DNA of 5,406 nucleotides. Source: Bacteroidota bacterium. Lineage in GTDB: Bacteria; Bacteroidota; Ignavibacteria; UBA10030. Of this stretch, positions 1 through 5,406 are shown in pieces. The stretch is from assembly GCA_003519375.1 (NCBI GenBank), contig DOWV01000260.1, forward strand, positions 13,197-18,602, written 5' to 3'. The notes under the pieces are model-generated. The model saw only the letters and a program-made list of their open reading frames with translations. It had not been told where the DNA came from and ran no database searches. Made by a program: the position numbers and the translations under genes. Each line of letters opens with the position of its first letter. Position 1 is the stretch's first letter.

Positions 1-1230
1 ATAACTCACTGGAACCACCCGAGATTCCATGCGTATTTCAATTCCACCGCCAGCAGCCCGGGAATTCTCGCCGAACTGCTGAGCTCATCGTTGAACGTCA
101 ACGGAATGGTGTGGCAGTCTTGTCCCGCCGTTACAGAGCTTGAGGAGGTCACACTCGACTGGCTGCGCCAAATGCTGGGACTCCCGCAGGGATTTTGGGG
201 ACTCATTTATGACACGGCGTCGACAAGCACACTCCATGGAATTGCCATGGCGCGGGAAGCGCTTGAGGATTTGAATACGCGCGAAGATGGGATGGCAGGT
301 CGGAGTGATGTGCCGAGGCTGCGGGCCTACATATCGGAGCTAGCTCATTCTTCGGTAGAGAAAGCCGTCATCACGCTCGGATTCGGTGTGAACGCTGTCC
401 GAAAGATCCCGGTTGACGAGCAGTTTCGAATGCGTCCTTCAGACCTCGAGGCCGCCATCGCTGAGGACCGGAAGAACGGAATACGACCGTTTTGTGTGGT
501 AGCCACCGTGGGAACAACCTCGTGCACCAGCATCGACCCGGTCCCGGTCATTGCGGATATTTGTCAGCGTGAACATCTCTGGCTTCACGTTGACGCGGCC
601 TATGGCGGATCGGCGGCCATCATACCGGAGATGCGCTACATCCTCGATGGCTGCGAACGGGCGGATTCGTTTGTTGTCAACCCTCACAAGTGGATGTTTG
701 TACCTGTGGACTTGAGCGCCTTCTACACGCGGAAACCGGATTTGCTGCGCCGCGCGTTTTCGCTCGTTCCGGAATACCTGCGGACATCCCACGACGATAC
801 AGTTCGAAATCTGATGGATTACGGTGTTCCGCTCGGGCGGAGGTTTCGTTCATTGAAATTATGGTTTGTGCTGCGCTACTTCGGTTGGAACGGCCTGGCA
901 GACCGACTGCGGGATCATCTGCGGCTCGCGAAGCTCTTTGCGGAGTGGGTTGAAGCGCATCCGTCGTTTGAACTTCTGGCCCCGGTTCTTTTTGGGACGG
1001 TTTGTTTTCGTGCCCACCCGGCTGGATTCGATGATGAGAACGCATTGAACGTTCTGAACGAACAGTTGTTGCGTGCGGTGAACGAACGCCGGGAAACCTT
1101 TCTGTCACACACCAAGCTCGCCGGTCGGTACACAATTCGCATCGCTATCGGGCACATCCAGACACAAGAATCTCATGTGCAGAGCACGTGGGAGTTGATT
1201 CAACGAGAGTTGAAAGATCTTCGGGTGTAA
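1..1230 (+). CDS. Aromatic-L-amino-acid decarboxylase, group II PLP-dependent (5'-truncated by window edge)
   Basis: Cytoplasmic PLP enzyme expected to decarboxylate an aromatic amino acid (tyrosine, tryptophan, phenylalanine or DOPA) to its amine and CO2. The frame is open from base 1, so the true start is upstream. About 409 residues are visible, and comparison with animal DDC suggests roughly 65-75 N-terminal residues are missing. The visible part opens with THWNHPRFHAYF, the family's substrate-pocket segment. Landmarks in visible numbering: His116 in ELAHSSVEK (stacks on PLP), Asp198 in HVDAAYGGSA (pairs with the PLP nitrogen), Lys230 in NPHKW (codon 688-690, Schiff base), and Tyr259 (codon 775-777). 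Tyr259 lies 29 residues after the lysine, as Tyr332 does in human DDC. That Tyr marks true decarboxylases; plant aldehyde synthases have Phe there. The C-terminal RIAIGH...THV-like end is complete. The exact substrate cannot be told from sequence. The TTG at 91 is not a plausible start because conserved family sequence precedes it. The kinase gene begins 4 bases after the stop. Confidence 0.93.
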   Translation: MTHWNHPRFHAYFNSTASSPGILAELLSSSLNVNGMVWQSCPAVTELEEVTLDWLRQMLGLPQGFWGLIYDTASTSTLHGIAMAREALEDLNTREDGMAGRSDVPRLRAYISELAHSSVEKAVITLGFGVNAVRKIPVDEQFRMRPSDLEAAIAEDRKNGIRPFCVVATVGTTSCTSIDPVPVIADICQREHLWLHVDAAYGGSAAIIPEMRYILDGCERADSFVVNPHKWMFVPVDLSAFYTRKPDLLRRAFSLVPEYLRTSHDDTVRNLMDYGVPLGRRFRSLKLWFVLRYFGWNGLADRLRDHLRLAKLFAEWVEAHPSFELLAPVLFGTVCFRAHPAGFDDENALNVLNEQLLRAVNERRETFLSHTKLAGRYTIRIAIGHIQTQESHVQSTWELIQRELKDLRV

Positions 1231-1234
1231 CGTT

Positions 1235-2368
1235 ATGAGTAACACGGTCAATCGACGCCGGCAACCGGAAACATCCCTTTTGGAATCCCGCTGGGTTCAG
1301 TGGATTCTCTATGTGGTAATCTGGACCGCCGTCGGACTCTTCTTTGCTTCGTATTCATCGCTCTGGGGGCGAGTCATCTACAAGAGTCCCGTTACGTGGG
1401 ACTACGCACTTAAGACAAATCTCTCCTTCTATTATATATGGGCGTGTATCGCGCCGCTTGTTCTGTGGTTGGGTAAGCGCTATCGGTTTGAGCGGGGCAC
1501 ACGCACAATATCACTTCTCGTGCACGTTCCAACCAGTCTCATCTTATCGACCTTTCAACTTGTCATTGCCGAGATTGTTGTCCAGTCCTTCAGTCCCGAG
1601 CCTCTCCATCTGTTCGAAGCGTTCAGGGCAATCCAGCTTACGTTTGTGGTGTACTATCATATCAACGTTCTCACCTACTGGGCGATTCTTGGCGTTGGGT
1701 ACGGCCGGCAGTATTATCGCAAGTTTCGAGACCGGGAAATTCGGGCCGCTCAACTTGAAGCGCAGCTTACACAAGCTCAGCTTCAGGCGCTCAAGATGCA
1801 GCTTCATCCCCATTTCCTCTTCAACACGTTCAACACCATCTCCTCCCTGATGCACAGGAACGTCGACGCCGCCGATGGAGTCCTTGCCAGGCTCGGCGAC
1901 CTTCTTCGTTATTCGCTGCACAATGTCGGTGTCCAGGAAGTCACGCTGCGCGAAGAGCTGGATTTTCTTCAGCGCTATCTTGAGATCGAGCAAACGCGGT
2001 TTGAAGACCGGCTGAGAGTAAAAATCTCTGTGGATCCCGACGTGCTTGATTTCATGGTTCCGAACCTCATCCTCCAACCGCTCGTTGAGAACGCCGTGCG
2101 CTACGCGGTTGCGACGCGGGCAAGCGGCGGCTGCATTGAGATTACAGCGAAGGAGGTTCTCGGCCAATTACGGCTCTCGGTTGTTGACGACGGACCCGGC
2201 CTTCCTCAGGGATACGACCTCCCGGCAAACGAAGGAATCGGGTTGAGGACTTCCCGGGAGAGGCTTCAGCAGCTTTACGGAGACGAGCAGCGATTTACGC
2301 TTTCCAACCGCTCTCCGACGGGGCTGGCAGTAACTATTATAATGCCGATACGCCCATTTGAGCCCTGA
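1235..2368 (+). CDS. Membrane sensor histidine kinase, LytS/YehU family (His_kinase PF06580 type)
   Basis: This 377-residue inner-membrane kinase should autophosphorylate and pass phosphate to a response regulator, normally a LytTR-type one. Four hydrophobic helices lie at about residues 21-43, 62-80, 91-118 and 131-156. A charged, Gln/Leu-rich coiled-coil linker follows (about 160-190). The H-box is QLHPHFLFNTFN, with His193 the likely phosphoacceptor. The ATP-binding domain has the N-box ending LVENAVRYA (Asn286), the G1 box VVDDGPGLP (318-324) and the G2 box GIGLRTSRERLQQLYG (334-349). All catalytic boxes are present; RYA replaces the more usual KHG after ENA. No recognisable extracellular or PAS/GAF sensor domain is seen, so the signal is probably read by the membrane part. 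The start is fixed: an in-frame TGA at 1211-1213 leaves ATG 1235 as the only ATG, GTG or TTG before conserved sequence. There is no clear Shine-Dalgarno site, so translational coupling to the decarboxylase is likely. No response regulator gene follows. Confidence 0.94.
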   Translation: MSNTVNRRRQPETSLLESRWVQWILYVVIWTAVGLFFASYSSLWGRVIYKSPVTWDYALKTNLSFYYIWACIAPLVLWLGKRYRFERGTRTISLLVHVPTSLILSTFQLVIAEIVVQSFSPEPLHLFEAFRAIQLTFVVYYHINVLTYWAILGVGYGRQYYRKFRDREIRAAQLEAQLTQAQLQALKMQLHPHFLFNTFNTISSLMHRNVDAADGVLARLGDLLRYSLHNVGVQEVTLREELDFLQRYLEIEQTRFEDRLRVKISVDPDVLDFMVPNLILQPLVENAVRYAVATRASGGCIEITAKEVLGQLRLSVVDDGPGLPQGYDLPANEGIGLRTSRERLQQLYGDEQRFTLSNRSPTGLAVTIIMPIRPFEP

Positions 2369-2375
2369 CCAGGGA

Positions 2376-2387
2376 GCCGGCGCCGGC
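2376..2387. repeat. Perfect 12-bp GC palindrome GCCGGCGCCGGC
   Basis: The sequence reads the same on both strands, 8 bases after the kinase stop codon. No T-run follows, so it is not a standard intrinsic terminator. It could be a protein-binding site, an mRNA 3' end structure, or chance in GC-rich sequence. Its right part (GGCGCCGGCAA, 2379-2389) recurs exactly at 3529-3539, in the spacer upstream of the protease gene. Confidence 0.5.
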
Positions 2388-2463
2388 AATTCCTTGCGAA
2401 ACATTCGGTTGCGGGGAACGTATCCAACAAGAGGATCAAGATAAGTCGGGTCTTTGGAATCCG

Positions 2464-2478
2464 ACGGGTCTTTCCCGT
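2464..2478 (+). other. Short hairpin in the TPR gene leader
   Basis: ACGGG (2464-2468) pairs with CCCGT (2474-2478) around the loop TCTTT. The loop and left arm overlap the second copy of CGGGTCTTT; the first copy is at 2447-2455. A competing weak stem, GTCGG (2445-2449) with CCGAC (2461-2465), shares bases with it. The hairpin lies 20 bases before the ATG, too far to block the ribosome site directly. No function is assigned. Confidence 0.3.
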
Positions 2479-2498
2479 TCTCCACAATTTAAAGAGCG

Positions 2499-3458
2499 AT
2501 GTCCTTCACGAACACAACACTGAAACAAATCCTGCTCCCGGCCGCACTACTGGTTCTCATCTCTCTGGCGGATACCTTTGCCCAGGGATTGTTCCAGCGC
2601 GTTCCCTCGCCGCGGCGCTATCAGCACGAGATGCTCAGCAATGGAGCAAGGATTGCCGATGGTTACTACCGGCTTGGAGTTGAGAACCTTCGCGATCCGT
2701 CCAACAGCAACCGGGCGGTCGAGCACCTCGAGCGGGCGGTCGAACTTGATGAATCGAATGCCGAGTACCATTATATGCTTGCGGAGGCGTATTTGGCGAA
2801 CTACCAGTTTGCCGGAATCGTTCGTATGCCGTTCATCGCGCCGAAAGTAAAGAATCACCTGGAACTGGCTGTGAAGTACAGCCCGCGGACAGTCGAATAT
2901 CGCGAGGCGCTCGCTCAGTACTATGCAATGGCGCCGGCGATCCTCGGCGGGAGTTATCAGAGAGCATACGAACAGGCGGGCGAGATTGCAAAGCTTGATC
3001 CCTATCTGGGTTTGCTCGCACACGCCGGAGTGTACGCGGAAGAAGGAGAAGGCGAAAAAGCTCTGACGGCGTACAGGAAGGCAATGCGGATGCGTCCCGA
3101 AGCCTGGCAGGCGTATCAACGGCTTGGGGCCCACTATTTGAGCTTGCAGGAAATTGATCGGGCGATCGAAATGTTCAGGCGATACGTTGATGCGGCCCCC
3201 GAGCATGCAGAGAGTTATCATCATCTTGGTAGAGCCTATCAACAAAAAAGAATGTACAACGAAGCCATCGCTGCATTTCAAAAAGCCCTCGATAAGGATC
3301 CATCGATCACGCCCCTTGTCTTCCGAATTGCTCAGCTCTACGAATTCCAGGGGAACGTACGCCAGGCCCGCGATTACTATCAGCGGTATCTTTCCATGGT
3401 TCCGAGCGGGAGGGCGGCGGATGATGCGCGCATTAAGGTCAAAGAGTTGACGCGATGA
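2499..3458 (+). CDS. Secreted tetratricopeptide-repeat (TPR) protein
   Basis: This 319-residue protein should act outside the cytoplasm as a protein-protein interaction scaffold. Residues 1-28 form a Sec signal peptide: Lys9, a hydrophobic core at about 11-24, and likely cleavage after DTFA (28/29). There is no lipobox Cys, so it is not an obvious lipoprotein. The mature part is nearly all helical TPR-like hairpins: about 54-87 (AVEHLERAVELD), 88-131, 132-168, 170-200 (KALTAYRKAMRMRP), 204-234 (AIEMFRRYVDAAP), 238-268 (the best match, YNEAIAAFQKALDKDP), and 272-303 (ARDYYQRYLSMVP). The segment APAILGGS (145-152) resembles a motif I recall from other exported TPR proteins. The start is fixed: an in-frame TAA lies at 2490-2492, and ATG 2499 is the only start that keeps the signal peptide. 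Only a weak AAAGAG precedes it. A strong terminator follows. TPR folds do not reveal the partner; the neighbouring S41 protease is one candidate. Confidence 0.88.
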   Translation: MSFTNTTLKQILLPAALLVLISLADTFAQGLFQRVPSPRRYQHEMLSNGARIADGYYRLGVENLRDPSNSNRAVEHLERAVELDESNAEYHYMLAEAYLANYQFAGIVRMPFIAPKVKNHLELAVKYSPRTVEYREALAQYYAMAPAILGGSYQRAYEQAGEIAKLDPYLGLLAHAGVYAEEGEGEKALTAYRKAMRMRPEAWQAYQRLGAHYLSLQEIDRAIEMFRRYVDAAPEHAESYHHLGRAYQQKRMYNEAIAAFQKALDKDPSITPLVFRIAQLYEFQGNVRQARDYYQRYLSMVPSGRAADDARIKVKELTR

Positions 3459-3487
3459 TTTTCACGAGTTCAACAAAACCCCGACAT

Positions 3488-3513
3488 ACCCCGGTCTGCA
3501 GCCGGGGTTTTTT
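3488..3513 (+). terminator. Rho-independent terminator after the TPR gene
   Basis: ACCCCGG (3488-3494) pairs with CCGGGGT (3502-3508) around the 7-base loop TCTGCAG. A run of six T (3508-3513) follows directly. It starts 30 bases after the TPR stop codon and should end that transcript, separating it from the protease gene. An alternative 9-bp stem is possible: AAAACCCCG (3475-3483) with CGGGGTTTT (3503-3511). It uses the same right arm. Confidence 0.88.
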
Positions 3514-3565
3514 GCATTTGGAAGATCGGGCGCCGGCAACGATGGTAGGCGACCGCGATTTTCAT

Positions 3566-3573
3566 TATCTTGC
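3566..3573 (+). promoter_or_regulatory. Weak candidate -10 element for the protease gene
   Basis: TATCTTGC lies downstream of the terminator in a short AT-rich patch (ATTTTCATTATCTTGC) of an otherwise GC-rich spacer. It partly matches the Bacteroidota -7 element TAnnTTTG, but one T short, and no TTG sits at the proper distance upstream. A promoter somewhere between the terminator and 3686 is needed if the protease gene is transcribed on its own. This is the best-looking spot, but the evidence is thin. Confidence 0.22.
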
Positions 3574-3577
3574 ATGA

Positions 3578-3685
3578 GCACCGGCAAGGGCACCGCTCTC
3601 CACGGTGAGCAAGCCGGAAGGAACCGCCCGTAAGCAGGGCGTGTTGATCATGGTAGGAGTATTCTCGAAGGGACAGGGACGATAT
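3578..3685 (+). other. Possibly structured leader of the protease gene
   Basis: This stretch is non-coding if the protease starts at 3686. Two similar hairpins, each a 5-bp stem with a 7-base loop, occur in a row: CACCG (3591-3595) with CGGTG (3603-3607), and CGCCC (3625-3629) with GGGCG (3637-3641). CCGGC (3581-3585) can pair with GCCGG (3613-3617) to enclose the first. CGGT (3603-3606) could instead pair with ACCG (3623-3626), an exclusive alternative. The string CCGGAAGGAA (3614-3623) recalls the tip of SRP RNA, but the rest of that motif is missing. No known riboswitch was recognised. Short GC stems occur often by chance. Confidence 0.3.
3675..3679 (+). promoter_or_regulatory. Ribosome binding site that favours the 3686 start
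   Basis: AGGGA lies 6 bases before ATG 3686, good Shine-Dalgarno spacing. The alternative GTG at 3605 has no purine-rich site ahead of it (GCTCTCCACG). This, with the signal-anchor pattern MKKKF right after the ATG, decides the start of the protease gene. Confidence 0.65.
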
Positions 3686-5320
3686 ATGAAAAAAAAGTTT
3701 TCAGGTTGGATGCTTGTTGCAATGATGCTTGTCGGGATGATTGTCGGATTTCAGGGAAGGAATCTTATCTCTGCCGACAACATCTATGAACAGCTCAAGA
3801 AGTTCCAGGACATTCTGGTTCTGACTGACAAGTACTACGTTGATCCGGTGGAAACGCGCATGCTCACGGATGGAGCCATCAATGGCATGTTTGACAAGCT
3901 GGATCCGCACTCGGTCTACATTCCTCCGAGGGCATTCGAACGCACATCAGAGGAGATGCAGGGGAATTACCAAGGCGTTGGACTTTCGATTCGCGCGCTG
4001 AACGATACGATCATCGTCGTCGAGCCGATGGGGGGCGGGCCGGCAGCCAAGCTCGGAATTCTTGCCAACGACCGCATTGTCAGAATCAACGACAGCTCCG
4101 CTGTCGGCTACACGGCCGACCAGGCGTCCAAGAAGCTACGCGGTCCGAAAGCAACAAAAGTCAAAGTCGGAATTGCACGCCCGGGCGTACAAGACCTTAT
4201 GACGTATGAAATCACGAGAGCGGAGATTTCGCTCACAAGTATTGATGTTGCGATGATGGTAAACGGCGAAACCGGCTACATTGCCGTGAACAAGTTCAAC
4301 CAGATTACAAATGAAGAGATGGTGAAAAATCTCCGGGATCTCCGATCACAGGGGATGAAACGACTCATCCTCGATCTTCGGCAAAACCCCGGCGGCATCA
4401 TGGAAGAGGCCGTAAAAATGGCGGATCTTTTCCTCGACGGAGGTACAAAAGCGAAACCGAAACAAATCGTGTACACAAAGGGGCGCTCGGCGGATATGGA
4501 AGAGAATTACCTTGCCAGCACGGGGCAGGAGTACGAGAAACTGCCGGTCATTGTGCTCGTGAACAACGCCTCGGCGAGCGCAAGCGAGATTGTAGCGGGA
4601 GCGCTTCAAGACTGGGACCGCGGTCTTATCGTGGGAGAGACAAGTTTCGGCAAGGGATTGGTGCAGCGGCAGTGGCCCCTGGGGGATGGTTCGGCATTCC
4701 GGCTGACCATTGCCCGGTATTACACGCCGAGCGGCCGACTGATTCAGCGTGCCTACGAAGGGAAAGACAAATCGGAATACCAGCGGGAGGCATTTGAACG
4801 CAACGAGCAGGAGGGGGATAATCTGCAGCACAAGAAAGATGCATCTCTCAAGGGAGATTCGTCGCGTCCGATGTTTCATACAAACAGCGGAAGGGTTGTC
4901 TACGGCGGGGGAGGGATTACGCCGGACTATATCGTCAAGAGCCCCGCAGCGACGGAGTCATTTGCAAACCTTCAGCGAAGAGATATGTTCTACCAGTTTG
5001 TCACGAGCTATCTTGACGGGCAGGCGAACTCTCTCCGGTCGACGTATGGTCAGGACATGAAAAAGTTCGTCCGCACATTTCCCGTCTCGGAGGAATTGCT
5101 CGGGGAGTTCCGCAGTTTTGTGAAGACAAAAGGGGTCACGGTCGAGGAGAAAGATATTCAGAAAAATCTTCCGTATGTCAAGGCGAGAGTGAAAGCGGAG
5201 ATCGCGCGATCGTTGTGGGGAAATAACGGGTTGTACAGCGTCATGCTGGAAGTCGACGTGCAATTCCAGAAAGCGCTCACCCTTCTGCCCGAAGCGGCGA
5301 AATTCGCCCGCGCAGAATAA
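3686..5320 (+). CDS. S41-family carboxy-terminal processing protease (CtpA/Prc type) with PDZ domain
   Basis: This 544-residue serine protease acts in the periplasm and cuts protein C-termini, typically of envelope proteins. Residues 2-4 are Lys, then a hydrophobic segment (about 8-24) forms a signal peptide or membrane anchor. A helical region follows (about 30-75). The PDZ domain is about 93-168, with carboxylate-binding loop YQGVGLSI. The S41 core spans about 181-358 and contains DLRQNPGG (230-237). The catalytic residues match E. coli Prc in spacing: Ser298 in SASASEI (codon 4577-4579), Asp309 in ALQD, and Lys323 in FGKG (codon 4652-4654). These correspond to Prc Ser430, Asp441 and Lys455. 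A charged insert (about 358-395) leads to GGGGITPD (407-414), then a helical C-terminal domain to the end. That tail is usual in Bacteroidota-like CtpA proteins and may cap or regulate the active site. An in-frame GTG at 3605 would add 27 residues but lacks a ribosome site and would put a charged stretch before the anchor. The TPR gene upstream may encode an adaptor. Confidence 0.93.
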   Translation: MKKKFSGWMLVAMMLVGMIVGFQGRNLISADNIYEQLKKFQDILVLTDKYYVDPVETRMLTDGAINGMFDKLDPHSVYIPPRAFERTSEEMQGNYQGVGLSIRALNDTIIVVEPMGGGPAAKLGILANDRIVRINDSSAVGYTADQASKKLRGPKATKVKVGIARPGVQDLMTYEITRAEISLTSIDVAMMVNGETGYIAVNKFNQITNEEMVKNLRDLRSQGMKRLILDLRQNPGGIMEEAVKMADLFLDGGTKAKPKQIVYTKGRSADMEENYLASTGQEYEKLPVIVLVNNASASASEIVAGALQDWDRGLIVGETSFGKGLVQRQWPLGDGSAFRLTIARYYTPSGRLIQRAYEGKDKSEYQREAFERNEQEGDNLQHKKDASLKGDSSRPMFHTNSGRVVYGGGGITPDYIVKSPAATESFANLQRRDMFYQFVTSYLDGQANSLRSTYGQDMKKFVRTFPVSEELLGEFRSFVKTKGVTVEEKDIQKNLPYVKARVKAEIARSLWGNNGLYSVMLEVDVQFQKALTLLPEAAKFARAE

Positions 5321-5406
5321 TTAGAAACCATCTCAGAAACCTCACGCCCGCCTGACCCTTGGTGCCCTCTAAGGCGGGCAGGCAAAGACGCTAAGTCCCG
5401 CTCTTG
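5321..5406. repeat. Intergenic inverted repeat resembling a dispersed repeat element
   Basis: GCCCGCCT (5346-5353) and AGGCGGGC (5372-5379) form a perfect 8-bp inverted repeat around an 18-base loop. CAGGC at 5379-5383 can instead pair with GCCTG (5350-5354). There is no T-run, so it is not a canonical terminator. It is followed by GGCAAAGACGCTAAG (5381-5395), which resembles GCAAAGACGCTAAG-type strings I recall from many intergenic regions of Bacteroidota-like and other genomes. The element probably continues past the window edge. No gene is seen here; the minus-strand ORF covering it runs into the protease gene and is a shadow. Confidence 0.45.

Larger units (their letters stand above)
2369..2498. 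other. Intergenic spacer between kinase and TPR gene
   Basis: This 130-base gap has no credible gene; the two minus-strand ORFs crossing it run back into the kinase gene and resemble no known protein. It holds a 12-bp palindrome (2376-2387), two copies of CGGGTCTTT 18 bases apart (2447-2455 and 2465-2473), and a small hairpin at 2464-2478. No terminator with a T-run follows the kinase, so some readthrough into the TPR gene is possible. No convincing promoter was seen. Confidence 0.6.

Noticed and set aside
439..1157. Several minus-strand ORFs opposite the decarboxylase
   Set aside because: They overlap a clearly conserved gene, have no recognisable family features and are rich in residues expected from antisense reading of a GC-biased gene.
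1544..2167. 207-codon minus-strand ORF opposite the kinase
   Set aside because: It mirrors the kinase H-box and ATP-binding codons, resembles no protein family, and has no ribosome site of note.
2338..2343. Perfect TATAAT hexamer at the 3' end of the kinase gene as a promoter for the TPR gene
   Set aside because: The best -35 position (2315-2320, CCGACG) is poor. It lies in coding sequence about 155 bases before the TPR start, and the likely Bacteroidota-type sigma factor does not use this consensus.
2547..3281. 244-codon minus-strand ORF opposite the TPR gene
   Set aside because: It is long but has no recognisable motif or domain order, and lies wholly within a TPR gene with a signal peptide and clear repeats. 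Antisense shadow.
3577..3654. Short minus-strand ORF of about 25-30 codons in the protease leader
   Set aside because: Too short to judge, with no ribosome binding site or homology recognised; expected by chance in a GC-rich spacer.
3578..3660. Candidate SRP (4.5S) RNA, based on CCGGAAGGAA and later GTAAGC and GTGTTG...GGTAGG strings
   Set aside because: The essential domain IV elements CAGG (5' side) and AGCAG (3' side) are missing. The helix beyond CC-GGAA-GG does not pair, and the ends do not close into a long stem. It is kept only as a similarity inside the leader finding.
3605..3685. 27-residue N-terminal extension of the protease from GTG 3605
   Set aside because: There is no Shine-Dalgarno site before the GTG. 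The extension carries charged residues ahead of a normal MKKKF signal-anchor start, and ATG 3686 has AGGGA at good spacing.
5346..5379. Intrinsic terminator for the protease gene
   Set aside because: The inverted repeat has an 18-base loop and no T-run on either side in the + direction, so it does not meet the usual pattern.

Overview
The window looks like ordinary chromosome from a Gram-negative bacterium with slightly more than half G+C. The likeliest placement is the Bacteroidota/Chlorobiota/Ignavibacteria neighbourhood. The hints are a LytS/YehU-type histidine kinase, an exported TPR protein, a C-terminal processing protease with the GGGGITPD-type tail common in that group, weak Shine-Dalgarno sites, and a trailing repeat with a 'GCAAAGACGCTAAG'-type core. 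This placement is an inference from protein style, not a proof. All four genes lie on the + strand. The long minus-strand and alternative-frame ORFs are shadows of them.

Layout. (1) 1-1230 is the 3' 85% or so of a group II PLP-dependent aromatic-L-amino-acid decarboxylase; its start lies upstream of the window. (2) 1235-2368, four bases further on, encodes a four-helix membrane sensor histidine kinase of the LytS/YehU family. (3) 2369-2498 is a spacer with a perfect 12-bp GC palindrome and a short tandem-like repeat with a small hairpin. (4) 2499-3458 encodes a secreted TPR protein, followed by a strong intrinsic terminator (3488-3513). (5) 3459-3685 is a non-coding stretch with the terminator, a weak promoter candidate and a possibly structured leader. 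(6) 3686-5320 encodes a membrane-anchored or exported S41 (CtpA/Prc-type) protease with an intact Ser/Lys/Asp catalytic set. (7) 5321-5406 carries an 8-bp inverted repeat and a sequence that looks like a dispersed intergenic repeat.

How the genes may work together. The decarboxylase and kinase are almost certainly cotranscribed, but no LytTR response regulator follows the kinase here, so its partner is elsewhere. The TPR protein and the protease are adjacent and would meet in the periplasm. Known CtpA/Prc proteases use TPR lipoprotein adaptors (NlpI with Prc, LbcA with CtpA), so an adaptor-protease pair is possible, although the terminator between them means they are not a simple operon.

I found no mobile element, CRISPR array, tRNA or rRNA, and no clear new system. 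The points most worth a second look are the TPR-protease pairing, the protease leader, the decarboxylase-kinase pair without a regulator, and the 3' repeat.
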